Assembly (NCBI GenBank): GCA_016875335.1
Contig: VGRO01000010.1
Span: forward strand, 1 to 61,402
Direction: 5' to 3'
DNA length: 61,402 bases
Source: Deltaproteobacteria bacterium
GTDB lineage: Bacteria; Myxococcota_A; UBA9042
The translations under genes were made by a program, and so were the position numbers. Position 1 is the stretch's first letter. Each line of letters starts with the position of its first letter. Shown here piece after piece: positions 1 through 9,645 of the stretch. The notes under the pieces are model-generated. The model was not told the DNA's origin. It saw only the letters and a list, made by a program, of their open reading frames with translations, and made no database searches.

Positions 1-1792
1 CGCACTGCAGCGCCCGGCCAAACGCGGCCTGCGCGTCGCTGAACTGCCGCGCGCCCGCCAGCGTCGCGCCGAGCGAACACCAGGCCTCGGCCTGCAGATC
101 AGGCCGGCCCACCTGGCTGGCCGCTTCCGCCGCGCGCACGGCGACGAGCGCCGCCTCGTCGATGCGCCCGCGTGCCGAGAAAACCTTCGCCGCGACCAGG
201 TGCGTCCGCGCCCGCGCCTCGACGTCGCCGGCCGTCTCCGCCAACTGCGCGGCTTCGTGCAAGGCTGCCTCGACCTCGGTGGCGTCCTGGGATGCCTCCG
301 CGAGACCCCACGCCAGGCGGGCCGCGGCCCGTGCCCGCAAGCGCAGCAGCGGCTGTTCCGCGGCCAACGCGACGGCTTGGCGCGCCATCGCCAGGGCCCC
401 GTCGCTGTGGCCGAGCCGACCCTGAACCTCGGCGGCGGCATCGAGCCCGGCCAACTGGTCCGCCACGCTCCCTGCCTGGCTGGCCAACGCCACGCAGCGC
501 GCGGCGAGCGCCGGTGTGGCCGCGTCGCCCGCCAGTCGCAACTGCGCCATGTGGGCGACCAAGGCCAGATCGGGCCGACCTGCCGCATCGGCGCGCGCGT
601 GAATCTGGCGCACCACCCGACCCGCGTCGGGACCCGCCCCGCCCAGCCGCAGCACGTCGGCCAACAGCGCCAGCGCACGCACTTCCCCTGCCGCGTCGGC
701 CGCACGGCGCCGTTCGTCCACGGCGCGGTACAGCGCAGGCTCTGCCGCGGCGGCCTGGCCTCCGGCGATTGCGACGACGGCAAACGCTTCGAGGACGGCG
801 GCAGCGACGGCCGGTTGGCCCGCCAGGTGCGCCGGCACTTCCGCTGGCACCAGAGTCGCAGCCTCTGCCAACCGCTCGTCGTCGACCAGGGCCAGGGCCA
901 GCTCGCAGGTGCACAGCGAACCGAGCGCAGCCGAACCCGCCCGCTCCGCGGCCCGGCACGCCAGCCGCAGGGCGCTCACCGCGGCCGCGGGGTCGCCCGC
1001 TTTGCGCGCCAACACGGCGTCGATGCGCAGGCAGTGCGCATAGATGGGCAGGTCGAGTGCCGCCCCAGCGGCCTGCGCTGCGGCCGACAGCAGCAGCCGG
1101 GCCTCTGGCCAGCGGTGCGCCACGATCGCCTGCCGCGCCCGCACCAGCGCCAGCGACGCTCGCACGGCATCGGCCTGGGCGCGCCACGCCGACAGCGCCT
1201 CGTCGTCGCCCAGCTCGGGCACGAGCGCAACCCGTGACTCCGCGGCTTCCAACTGCGCCTCGATCACCGCAGCGTCCCCGCCAGCGTCGGTCATCGCCAG
1301 GGCGAGCAGCGAACGGCCGGCGAGCGGCCCCGCGCCCGCAGCATCGGCGAGGCTGCGCGCCAAGGCCCAGTGCGACCGCGCCGTGGCGCCGTCCGCGGCC
1401 GCCCAGGCGATGTCTCCCGACACCAGCGCGGCCGCCGCGCACCCCGCCGCGTCGCCAGCGCCCGCATGCACGTCGGCTGCCGCCCGTGCCCACTGTCCCG
1501 CGCGGTCGAGGTCGGCGCGGTCCAGGGCGAGATCCGCAAACTCCAGGGCGATCCATCCGGCGCGCACCCCAGCGGCCGCAGCCTCAAGCCAGGCGTGGTC
1601 CAGCAGGCGCGCCGCGTCTTCGATCCGCCCCTGGCGCCGTAGCGCTCTTGCAGCGGCCACAATGGCGATTTCTTCGTCCTGTGTTTGCTGCACCACGGCC
1701 TCGTCCGGCGTGGCCGCAATGGTGCTCGCTTTTGACCTTTCGGGCAATGGTCGCCGGCCCAGCCAATCGCCAGGGCCGCGAAAACGCGGCAC
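1..1792 (-). CDS. TPR-like alpha-helical repeat protein, C-terminus cut by window edge
   Basis: The minus-strand frame stays open from the window edge for about 597 codons and reads as Ala/Leu/Glu-rich antiparallel helices. The segment nearest the edge (complement of about 5-100) is a good tetratricopeptide unit of the form A-W-x2-L-G-x4-A-x6-A-x3-F-x-R-A-L, and similar helix pairs fill the rest. Such arrays are protein-interaction scaffolds, often the tail of a kinase or AAA-type regulator in Myxococcota, but no catalytic domain is seen here. The GTG at 1792 is the furthest plausible start; a TTG at 1747 is an alternative. It is divergent from the acyltransferase at 1859, so the 66-base gap probably holds both promoters. 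Several long open frames on the other strand here are codon-bias shadows. Function not assignable. Confidence 0.72.
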   Translation of the reverse strand, partial: MPRFRGPGDWLGRRPLPERSKASTIAATPDEAVVQQTQDEEIAIVAAARALRRQGRIEDAARLLDHAWLEAAAAGVRAGWIALEFADLALDRADLDRAGQWARAAADVHAGAGDAAGCAAAALVSGDIAWAAADGATARSHWALARSLADAAGAGPLAGRSLLALAMTDAGGDAAVIEAQLEAAESRVALVPELGDDEALSAWRAQADAVRASLALVRARQAIVAHRWPEARLLLSAAAQAAGAALDLPIYAHCLRIDAVLARKAGDPAAAVSALRLACRAAERAGSAALGSLCTCELALALVDDERLAEAATLVPAEVPAHLAGQPAVAAAVLEAFAVVAIAGGQAAAAEPALYRAVDERRRAADAAGEVRALALLADVLRLGGAGPDAGRVVRQIHARADAAGRPDLALVAHMAQLRLAGDAATPALAARCVALASQAGSVADQLAGLDAAAEVQGRLGHSDGALAMARQAVALAAEQPLLRLRARAAARLAWGLAEASQDATEVEAALHEAAQLAETAGDVEARARTHLVAAKVFSARGRIDEAALVAVRAAEAASQVGRPDLQAEAWCSLGATLAGARQFSDAQAAFGRALQC

Positions 1793-1858
1793 ATCGCCGC
1801 CAAGCTGTTGCCACGCTCGGCCCGGCCGCACTACGATCATCGGCCCAGGAAGGACCCG

Positions 1859-2848
1859 ATGATCGATCTCGACCGCCTCAACCGCCTGCGCCTGCACCGC
1901 CGCCCGTTTGGTCAAATCGCGTACGCCAACCTCGTACTGTCGTGGGACTACCAGTTTCCGCGCAAGACCGAGATCGTGCTCGAAGGCCTGGACCACCTGC
2001 CGCGCGACCGCAGCGTGTTCCTGGCCATGAACCACACCGACCGCTACAACTACTGGCCAGCCCAATACGCAATGTACCGCCGCGGCTACCCGTTCACGGC
2101 GACCTGGGTCAAGGGCAAGTACTACGACCATCGCGGCACGGCGGCCTTCCTCGACTCGACCAACAACATCCCCTTGCCGTCGCGCGGCTATGTGCTCGTC
2201 ACCGATTTCCGCCAGCGCTACGGTCGCAAGCCGGCCGAGGGCGAATACCGGTTCCTGCGCGACCTGTGCGACGGCCTGGCTGATGCGGCAGCGGCGGACG
2301 TCGGCGCTCAGTCCGACCAGGTGCGCAACTGGATTGCCGCGTGCGGGGGCGACGCAGCCGGGTTCGTCCAGTGGTTCGAGGCGCGCTTCGCGCCGCTGCT
2401 CGATCACGTGATCCGCCTGAACCGTCAGGCGATTTGCGAACTTGGCCTGAACGTCCTGGTCTTTCCGCAGGGCACGCGCAGCATCCGTCTGGCGCGCGGC
2501 CACACTGGCCTCGTGCAGGTCGCGCACCACCTGGGCGCCGCCATCGTGCCGGTGGGCTGCAACGGCAGCGACAAGGCCTACCCGGGCGGATCGCCGTTCT
2601 CCAAAGGCGGCCGCATCGTCTATCGGTTCGGCAAGCCGCTCGAGCCCAATGGCCCTGAACTCGGGCCGCACCGTGTCACTGAGGCCTATTCGCCGCTGTC
2701 ACGGGCCGCTGGCGAGGCCCATGGCGTCCAGTTCCGCGCGGCGACGGACGTGGTCATGGCCCACATCAACGCGCTGCTCGACCCTGAGTACCAGGCGGCG
2801 GCCGACCAGCGGAGCGACGGTGTGCGCGGCTTGGACCGCTTCTTGTAG
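1859..2848 (+). CDS. PlsC-like lysophospholipid acyltransferase family protein with altered motifs
   Basis: The 329-residue protein has the layout of the glycerol-3-phosphate/1-acylglycerol-3-phosphate acyltransferase superfamily, which acylates lysophospholipids at the inner membrane. Motif I lies at about residues 58-64 (N-H-T-D-R-Y-N), motif III at 202-208 (F-P-Q-G-T-R-S) and motif IV near 229-233 (I-V-P-V-G). The usual H-x4-D is H-x4-N here and the usual E-G-T-R is Q-G-T-R, so both conserved acidic positions are amides. An unusually long insert (about residues 110-195) separates motifs I and III. The ATG at 1859 is chosen because an AGGAAGGA Shine-Dalgarno sits just before it; an upstream in-frame ATG at 1808 lacks one. 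The fold assignment is good. Catalysis is uncertain. Confidence 0.75.
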   Translation: MIDLDRLNRLRLHRRPFGQIAYANLVLSWDYQFPRKTEIVLEGLDHLPRDRSVFLAMNHTDRYNYWPAQYAMYRRGYPFTATWVKGKYYDHRGTAAFLDSTNNIPLPSRGYVLVTDFRQRYGRKPAEGEYRFLRDLCDGLADAAAADVGAQSDQVRNWIAACGGDAAGFVQWFEARFAPLLDHVIRLNRQAICELGLNVLVFPQGTRSIRLARGHTGLVQVAHHLGAAIVPVGCNGSDKAYPGGSPFSKGGRIVYRFGKPLEPNGPELGPHRVTEAYSPLSRAAGEAHGVQFRAATDVVMAHINALLDPEYQAAADQRSDGVRGLDRFL

Positions 2849-2886
2849 CTTGCTTTGGGCTGACCCGGGACTGTCTCGCCGGACTG

Positions 2887-3462
2887 TCAATCCGCCAAGC
2901 CCTGGGCACCGAACCACGGCTTGAGTTGCGGACCACAGTTGGCCAGGCCCTCGAACTGGTAGATGCCCGAGTCGGCATGCACCGTGGCGCGGTTCGGCGA
3001 GAAATCCACGCGCTGCACCGTGCTGGGTGCAATCTCGAAGCGAAAGCGCCCCATCTCGATGGCGCCCAACGATTGCAAGGTCGACGACCCGTCTTCGCCC
3101 AGACCGCCGGCCTTGGTGACCACCCGCGAGGTCGCCTCGAACACGACCACGCCGTCGGCGCACGACAGCTTGCCAAAAGGAGGCATGGCGCCGTGGACCG
3201 CTGAATTGTAGGTACAGCTGACCTTGTCGAGCTCGGCCGGCGCCGAGGCCTCTTGCACCGGCGGCACAGTGATGGGCTTGGCGGGGGCGGCGGGCGCGGC
3301 CGCGACTGGACTGGCCGCAGGCCCCGGGCTCACCGGCGGGCGCGCCGAGGCAGGTGCGGGATCGGGAGGCTGGGCGGCGGGCGCCTTCTTGCGCATCGCC
3401 ACCAGGCCGACCGCGACTGCGATCGCCAGAGCGACGGCCACTGCTGCGACAATCGGATCCAT
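2887..3462 (-). CDS. Membrane-anchored protein with Pro/Ala-rich linker, unknown function
   Basis: A 191-residue protein. Residues 4-21 form one hydrophobic segment followed by R-K-K, so the N-terminus is probably a signal anchor with the rest in the periplasm. Residues about 25-75 are a Pro/Ala-rich linker. The remaining ~115 residues are a small soluble domain with three cysteines, including an L-S-C-A-D-G segment. I do not recognise the domain. The ATG at 3462 is chosen over an upstream ATG at 3609 because it has a GGAGG six bases upstream and starts right at the anchor. It is divergent from the giant cysteine-rich lipoprotein gene at 3639, with a 176-base shared upstream region. Confidence 0.7.
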   Translation of the reverse strand: MDPIVAAVAVALAIAVAVGLVAMRKKAPAAQPPDPAPASARPPVSPGPAASPVAAAPAAPAKPITVPPVQEASAPAELDKVSCTYNSAVHGAMPPFGKLSCADGVVVFEATSRVVTKAGGLGEDGSSTLQSLGAIEMGRFRFEIAPSTVQRVDFSPNRATVHADSGIYQFEGLANCGPQLKPWFGAQGLAD

Positions 3463-3638
3463 GGGTTGCCTCCGCCCCGCGGGCCGGCGCGGCGCGGCAT
3501 GGTAAATCGTTTTTCCGGCGGTGGGAAGACGCATGGCGGCGACGGCCTTCGCGCGCCCGAACCGCACCCGTGGCTTTTCGCAAAGCCGCTGCGCGTGCGC
3601 GCCGGCCATGCTAGGATGCGGCGCGGAGGCAACCCGTC

Positions 3639-6600
3639 ATGCGTATCCCATCTCTGGCAATCCTGGCTGCCCTTGCCGCGTCGGTCGCGCTGGCCGGTGG
3701 GTGCGGCGACGACGCGACCGTCGCCGCGGCGGGCACAAACGCCAATTCCAGCGGCACAGCCGACACCACCGCGGGCCGCGTCGACGCCACCAAGGACGAT
3801 GCCAAGGCGCCCGGCGATGGGGCAGCCGACGCCAGCGCGCTGCCCGACCTGACTGCCGCGACCGATCTCGCCGATTCAACCGACGGCGGGCCGCCCGACA
3901 CCGAGCCAGGTGAATTCGCTGCTCCGGCCGACGCCCCAGACGGCGAACCTGGCGACGGCGGCGCGGCATGCAGCAACGACAGCGACTGCGCGCTCGCCCC
4001 CGGTTCGTGCAACGTCGGCGTCTGCGTTGCCGGCGCATGTGCGGTCGTGCCTGCCCCGGACGGCGCCCCGTGCACCGTCGACAAGCCGTGCGTCGAGAAC
4101 GCGACCTGCGCGGCAGGCCAGTGCAGCGGTTCGGCCAAGGTGTGCGACGACGGCGACCTGTGCACCACCGACTCTTGCGACCCCAACTCCAGCGCGTGCG
4201 TGTTCGCGCCCGATCCGGGGTGTGGCAAGCCCGGCTGCAAGGCCGACGCAGAGTGCGACGACAAGAACACCTGCACCACCGACACCTGCGCCGTCGCCAC
4301 CGGCGTGTGCACCAGCGACCCACAGGCCGACGGCGGTCCCTGCGACGACGCCAACCTGTGCACCGGCAACGAACTGTGCAAGGCCGGGGTCTGCGTCGGC
4401 GTCATCGTGCCCTGCGACGACGGCGATCCGTGCACCACCGACGCGTGCGACGCCAAGACCGGCGCGTGCTCGGCCACGCCGACCGCGGAGGGCGAAGGCT
4501 GCAACGACGGCAACGGCTGCACCACGGCCGAGACCTGCAAGGCCGGCAAGTGCGCCGGGCAGGCCACGGTGTGCAACGACGGCGACCCGTGCACCGCGGA
4601 CGCCTGCGACGCCAAGACCGGCCAGTGCACGGCCACCGACATCGCCGGTTGCGGAGGCAAGTGCAAGACGGCGGCCGACTGCGACGACAAGAACCCCTGC
4701 ACCAAGGACAACTGCGCCGCGGGGTTCTGCACGCCCGTGCCCGACGACGCGGCCAGTTGCAGCGACGGCAACCCGTGCACGGTCAACGATGCGTGCAAGT
4801 CCGGCGGTTGCTTCGGCGCAGCGACGGTTTGCGACGACAAGAACCCGTGCACGACCGACACCTGCCAGGCGGCCACCGGCAATTGCGCGAGCCAGCCGGC
4901 CGATGGCAAGCCGTGCGACGACGGCGATGCATGCACCGACAAGGACGCGTGCATTTCGGCGGGTTGCGTCGGCGGACCCGCCCTTTGCGACGACGGCAAT
5001 CCTTGCACGGCCGACGCCTGCGACAAGGCCGCCGGCAAGTGCGCGTCGGTACCGCAAGACGGCGGGGCCTGCGACGACAAGAACCCCTGCACCGACAAGG
5101 ACGTGTGCGGCAAGGGCATGTGCGCCGGTGCCGCCAAGGCGTGCGACGACAAGGACTCCTGCACCGCCGACGCCTGCGACCTGCAGAGCGGTACGTGCAC
5201 CGCCGAGCCCATCGCCGGCTGTGGCGGCAATTGCAAGCAGGCCGCCCAATGCGACGACAAGAACCCGTGTACGACCGACACCTGCGCGGCGGGCAAGTGC
5301 GCGGCGTCGCCCAAGGACGGGCCCTGTGACGACGGCAACGCGTGCAGCGTGGCCGACGCATGCGCCAAGGGGCAGTGCGCGGCGGGCCAGGCCAAAGTCT
5401 GCGACGACGCCAAACCCTGTACGGTGGACACCTGCGACAAGGCGACCGGGGTGTGCGCTGCCGCCTTTTCCGCCGATGGCGCGCCGTGTGAGGACGGCAA
5501 CCTGTGTACCCTCGCAGATCAGTGCAAGGCCGGGGCCTGCGTGGCCGGCAAGGCCGCGGTGTGCACCGACAACAACCCGTGCACCGCCGATGCCTGCGAC
5601 ACGGCCACCGGAAAGTGCAAAGCGACACCTGTTGCCGATGCGACGCCGTGCACCGACGGCAACGCCTGCACGACCCAGGACGCGTGTGCGTCTGGCAGTT
5701 GCCAGGGCGCGCCGATGACGTGCAGCGACTCCGACCCGTGTACGATCGACGCGTGCTTGGCGGGCAAGTGCGCCTTTGCGGCCATCCCCAACTGCGGCGA
5801 CAAGTGCAAGACCGACGGCGAGTGCAATGACAAGAATCCTTGCACGACGGACAGTTGTGTGCAGGGCCTGTGCCAGCAGAAACCCCAGGCCGGCGGCCCG
5901 TGTAGCGACGGCAACCCATGCACCACCGGCGACGCGTGCGCAGTCGAGGCGCAGGCCGGCGTCTGCAAAGGGAAACCGGCCGTGTGCGACGACAAGAACC
6001 CGTGCACCGCCGACACCTGCGACAAGGCCAGCGGCAACTGCACTGCGGCACCCGTGGCCACCAACACACCGTGTGACGACGGCAACCCGTGCACCGGCAG
6101 CGACGCCTGCAAGCAGGGCCTCTGTGCGGGCGTGGTCGCCGTGACCTGCAACGACAACGACGTGTGCACCAGCGACGCCTGCGACAAGGCCACGGGCAAT
6201 TGCCTGCACGCGCCGATCCCGGGTTGCGGCGGCCAGTGCAAGGCCGATGCCGATTGTGACGACAAGAACCCGTGCACGGCCAATCTGTGCCAGGCGGGCA
6301 AGTGCGCGGCAAGCAACATCGGCGGGCCGTGCGACGACGCCAACCCGTGCACCTCGGGCGAGTCGTGCAGCGCCGGCAAATGCGCGGGCGGCAAAGTCAT
6401 CCCTTGCGACGACAAGAACCCGTGCACGGCCGACGCGTGCGACCCCAAGACCGGCAAGTGCGCGTCCACGGCCGTCAAGGACGGAGCGGTGTGCAGCGAC
6501 GGCAACGGTTGCACCCTCAACGACACGTGCAAGGCGGCCCAGTGCACGGGTTCGGCCGCATCGTGCGCCGACAACGATCCCTGCACCGTTGACGTGTGCG

Positions 6601-8081
6601 TTCCTGCGACCGGCAAGTGCGGCTTCAACCCGATTCCCAAATGCGGCAAGAACTGCGCAAGCGACGCAGATTGTGGCGGCAAGGACATCTGCTTTTCCGC
6701 GGCGTGCGTGCAGGGCCAGTGCGCCAACAAGCCGCTGACCGGAACGCCGTGCAATGACGGCAACCCTTGCACCGGCACCGACCTGTGCACTCAAGGGTTG
6801 TGCACCGGCAAGGCGGTGATCTGCGACGACGGCAACCCCTGCACCGTCGACGCCTGCAACAAGGACACGGGCAAGTGCACCAGCAACAGCGGTCAGAGCG
6901 GCACGGCCTGCAACGACAACAACGCCTGCACCACGGCCGATGCTTGCAAGGGCGGCCAATGCATGGGCCTGGCCAAGAACTGCAACGACAACAACCCGTG
7001 CACGCTCGACAAGTGCGACGCCGCCACCGGCCAGTGTAGCAACGCCGCGATCTCCGGCTGCGGCGCGACCTGCAAGGTGGCCGCCGATTGCAAGGATGGC
7101 AACGCGTGCACGGTGGACACCTGCGCCGCTGGCAAGTGCCAATTCGCCGCAGTCGGCGTCGCGCCGTGCGACGACGGCAACCTGTGTACGGCCGGCGACG
7201 TCTGCAAGGCCGGCGTGTGCACGGCGGGGACGCTGGCAGTGTGCGACGACAAGAACCCGTGCACCGCCGACGCATGTGACGCCAAGACTGGCAAATGCGC
7301 CACAGGCCCGGCAGGCGATGGCACCAAGTGCGACGACGGCAACCTGTGCACCTCCGGCGATGTGTGCAAGGCTGGAGTGTGCGCGCAGGGTGCCCAGGCC
7401 ACATGCAACGACAACGATGCGTGCACCATGGATGCCTGCGTGCCGCTGAGCGGCAAGTGCGCGTTCGTGTCGATTCCCGGGTGCGCGGGCACGTGCAAGT
7501 CCGCAACCGACTGCAAGGCCACGGGCGTCCAGTGCGCGGCCCCTGCCTGCGTCGCCGGCAAGTGCACAGTCGCTGCGACCCCGGGAAAGGCGTGCGACGA
7601 CAAGAACGCGTGTACGAGCAACGACGTGTGCGCGCCGGCCTGCGTCGGTACTTTGATTTCGTGCGACGACGTGGACCCGTGCACGGTGGATTCGTGCTTG
7701 CCGGCCACCGGTTGCGTCCACCAGAAGCTTGCCAATTGCGGCGGCGGCTGCAAGGTCAACGGCGACTGCGACGACAAGAACACCTGCACGTTCGACACGT
7801 GCAACACCTTCACCGGCAACTGCATCTACACCAAGGTCGCGGGGTGCGTGCCCAATCCGCAGTGCAAGCTGCAGACCGAGTGCGACGACGGCGACGTGTG
7901 TACGGCCGACTACTGCGACTTGCAGAAGGGCCAGTGCGCCCACACCAAGATCCCAGGGTGCGTGCAGACCCCCAAATGCAAGACGGCGGCCGATTGCGAC
8001 GACAAAGACAAGTGCACGCAGGACTTGTGCAACACGTTTGTGGGCACCTGTACCCACGTTTCACTGCCGGGGTGCAAGTAG
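3639..8081 (+). CDS. Giant cysteine-rich repeat lipoprotein (about 45 repeat units)
   Basis: A 1480-residue predicted lipoprotein. An N-terminal signal ends in a lipobox (L-A-G-G-C, acylated Cys near 22), followed by an Asp/Ala/Gly-rich spacer to about residue 105. The rest is an almost uninterrupted array of about 45 short units of the form C-x-D-x-N-P-C-T-x-D-x-C, in which paired Cys and Asp/Asn are nearly invariant. The pattern suggests disulfide-bonded, possibly Ca-binding, modules exposed on the outer membrane. Families like this are common in Myxococcota and have no firm function. It ends in a Cys-Lys with no C-terminal sorting signal. GGAGG precedes the ATG. Two shorter relatives occur at 18212-20467 and 47943-49670. 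The large open frame on the opposite strand is a mirror of the repeat and is not a gene. Confidence 0.9.
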   Translation: MRIPSLAILAALAASVALAGGCGDDATVAAAGTNANSSGTADTTAGRVDATKDDAKAPGDGAADASALPDLTAATDLADSTDGGPPDTEPGEFAAPADAPDGEPGDGGAACSNDSDCALAPGSCNVGVCVAGACAVVPAPDGAPCTVDKPCVENATCAAGQCSGSAKVCDDGDLCTTDSCDPNSSACVFAPDPGCGKPGCKADAECDDKNTCTTDTCAVATGVCTSDPQADGGPCDDANLCTGNELCKAGVCVGVIVPCDDGDPCTTDACDAKTGACSATPTAEGEGCNDGNGCTTAETCKAGKCAGQATVCNDGDPCTADACDAKTGQCTATDIAGCGGKCKTAADCDDKNPCTKDNCAAGFCTPVPDDAASCSDGNPCTVNDACKSGGCFGAATVCDDKNPCTTDTCQAATGNCASQPADGKPCDDGDACTDKDACISAGCVGGPALCDDGNPCTADACDKAAGKCASVPQDGGACDDKNPCTDKDVCGKGMCAGAAKACDDKDSCTADACDLQSGTCTAEPIAGCGGNCKQAAQCDDKNPCTTDTCAAGKCAASPKDGPCDDGNACSVADACAKGQCAAGQAKVCDDAKPCTVDTCDKATGVCAAAFSADGAPCEDGNLCTLADQCKAGACVAGKAAVCTDNNPCTADACDTATGKCKATPVADATPCTDGNACTTQDACASGSCQGAPMTCSDSDPCTIDACLAGKCAFAAIPNCGDKCKTDGECNDKNPCTTDSCVQGLCQQKPQAGGPCSDGNPCTTGDACAVEAQAGVCKGKPAVCDDKNPCTADTCDKASGNCTAAPVATNTPCDDGNPCTGSDACKQGLCAGVVAVTCNDNDVCTSDACDKATGNCLHAPIPGCGGQCKADADCDDKNPCTANLCQAGKCAASNIGGPCDDANPCTSGESCSAGKCAGGKVIPCDDKNPCTADACDPKTGKCASTAVKDGAVCSDGNGCTLNDTCKAAQCTGSAASCADNDPCTVDVCVPATGKCGFNPIPKCGKNCASDADCGGKDICFSAACVQGQCANKPLTGTPCNDGNPCTGTDLCTQGLCTGKAVICDDGNPCTVDACNKDTGKCTSNSGQSGTACNDNNACTTADACKGGQCMGLAKNCNDNNPCTLDKCDAATGQCSNAAISGCGATCKVAADCKDGNACTVDTCAAGKCQFAAVGVAPCDDGNLCTAGDVCKAGVCTAGTLAVCDDKNPCTADACDAKTGKCATGPAGDGTKCDDGNLCTSGDVCKAGVCAQGAQATCNDNDACTMDACVPLSGKCAFVSIPGCAGTCKSATDCKATGVQCAAPACVAGKCTVAATPGKACDDKNACTSNDVCAPACVGTLISCDDVDPCTVDSCLPATGCVHQKLANCGGGCKVNGDCDDKNTCTFDTCNTFTGNCIYTKVAGCVPNPQCKLQTECDDGDVCTADYCDLQKGQCAHTKIPGCVQTPKCKTAADCDDKDKCTQDLCNTFVGTCTHVSLPGCK

Positions 8082-8265
8082 TGGCCAGTTCGCCCGGGTC
8101 GTGTCAGGTTCGGCTTTTCCCGGAGTCCGGCCACGGGCTCCAGCAGGAACTGCCCGAGTTGGTTCACGCGGACCTCGTGGTTTTCGTCGGCAACTGAGCC
8201 ATCGGCGGCGCGTTGGCGCCCTGGCAGCCCGGTGATACAGTAGCCGCCCTCGACCAGGCGACCGC

Positions 8266-9639
8266 GTGCGCAACGAATTCCCGCAACCGTTTGGCCCCTA
8301 CGAACTCTTGCGCCGGCTCGGTCGCGGCGGCATGGCCGAGGTGTACCTGGCCAAGGCGCCGACCACCCATGGCGACAGCCGGCTGGTCGCCCTCAAGCGC
8401 ATGCACGCGCAGTTGACCGAGGACCAGAGCGCCGTGGACATGCTGGTCCAGGAGGCGCGGCTGGCGATGCGCTTCGACGACCCCCATATCGCGCAGACCT
8501 TCGAGTTGGGCTGCCACGACGGCACCTACTTTTTCATCATGGAATACGTCGACGGCGTCGACCTCGGCACGCTGGCGTCGACCTGCGAGAACCGCGGCTC
8601 GTGCATGCCCCCGCACTTGGTTGCCCACGTCTGCTCGGGCATCGCTCGCGGCCTGTCGTATGCCCACGAGCTTTGCGACGACAGTGGCACGCGCCTGGGC
8701 ATCGTGCACCGCGACGTGAGCCCCCAGAACGTGCTGATCAGCCGGCTGGGGGAGGTCAAGATCATCGACTTCGGCGTGGCCAAGGTCGCCGCGCGCATCC
8801 AGCAGACCATGGCCGGGATCATCAAGGGCAAATACGCCTACATGAGCCCTGAACAGGCGAGCGCCGAGCCCGTCGACCCGCGCAGCGACGTCTTCAGCCT
8901 GGGCGTGTGCATGTGGGAACTGGTGACCGGCAAGCCGCTCTTCCGTGCGCTCGGCAGCAACTCGCCGTTTGCGGTGCTGCGGGCCGTGCGCGAGGACCCG
9001 ATCGCCAAGGCCCACAACATTGCCCAGGGCCTCTCCACCGACTTGTCGGCGATCATCCACAAGGCGCTCGAGCGCGACAAGACCAAGCGTTTCCAGAGCA
9101 TGGCCGCGCTGGCCGACGAGCTCGACGATTGGATGCGCAGGACCGCGCCGGGCTACGACGCGCGCCGCCTTGCCGACGACGTGCGCAAGATCGTGCTGGC
9201 CGCGCCGCCCGGATCGGTGCCGCAGAACGCCATCGCCACGCCGCCGCTCGCCAAAATGGCGCTGGACGAATACCAGCCGTCGCAGTTGTCGGTTGTGGCG
9301 CAGAGCCCGATCGAAGCCAGCCGGGTCGCGCAACGGCGACCGCACCCCGCGCAGACTGCGCCGGAAACCTATGCCGCTGGCAGTGCGCGCCAACCGTCGA
9401 TGATGTACCCGCGGGCCTACCTGTTGCCCGAGCAGCGCGCCGAATTGGAGATGGCTGCGCAGTCCACCGACCCCGAGCCGGTGTCGTCGGCCGCGCTCGC
9501 GTGGGCTCCGCCGGTGGCGCCCCCCTGGTGGCCGTCGCGCCGGGTGGTCAAGCAGTTCCTGTGGGTGGGCGCGGTCGCGCTGGTGTTCGCCCTGGGTTGG
9601 AGCACGATTGCGACCCTGGTGCGCATGGGCACCCTGTGA
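8266..9639 (+). CDS. Membrane-anchored serine/threonine protein kinase (Hanks type)
   Basis: A 457-residue kinase with all key elements: glycine loop L-G-R-G-G-M-A-E-V-Y (residues 18-27), ATP-binding Lys44 in V-A-L-K, catalytic loop H-R-D-V-S-P-Q-N (148-155, Asp150), D-F-G (168-170) and an activation segment ending Y-M-S-P-E-Q. A linker of about 150 residues leads to a single transmembrane segment near the C-terminus (about 433-452), so the kinase domain is cytoplasmic and tail-anchored with almost nothing outside. No PASTA or TPR sensor is present. Kinases of this subfamily regulate development and metabolism in Myxococcota; the substrate here is unknown. The start is GTG at 8266. The 184 bases upstream show no clear promoter. 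It converges with the KOW-tailed gene, leaving only six bases between the stops. Confidence 0.92.
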   Translation: MRNEFPQPFGPYELLRRLGRGGMAEVYLAKAPTTHGDSRLVALKRMHAQLTEDQSAVDMLVQEARLAMRFDDPHIAQTFELGCHDGTYFFIMEYVDGVDLGTLASTCENRGSCMPPHLVAHVCSGIARGLSYAHELCDDSGTRLGIVHRDVSPQNVLISRLGEVKIIDFGVAKVAARIQQTMAGIIKGKYAYMSPEQASAEPVDPRSDVFSLGVCMWELVTGKPLFRALGSNSPFAVLRAVREDPIAKAHNIAQGLSTDLSAIIHKALERDKTKRFQSMAALADELDDWMRRTAPGYDARRLADDVRKIVLAAPPGSVPQNAIATPPLAKMALDEYQPSQLSVVAQSPIEASRVAQRRPHPAQTAPETYAAGSARQPSMMYPRAYLLPEQRAELEMAAQSTDPEPVSSAALAWAPPVAPPWWPSRRVVKQFLWVGAVALVFALGWSTIATLVRMGTL

Positions 9640-9645
9640 AACGGG

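Noticed and set aside
172-2283. A 703-codon plus-strand frame over the left edge
   Set aside because: Pro/Arg-rich shadow of the TPR protein and acyltransferase; no domains and poor start.
3876-8057. A 1393-codon open frame antisense to the giant cysteine-rich gene
   Set aside because: It mirrors the repeat units (Val/Ala/Arg-rich periodic text) and has no ribosome site or domain.
3639-8081. CRISPR array
   Set aside because: The regular repeats are in-frame coding units without unique spacers of fixed length.
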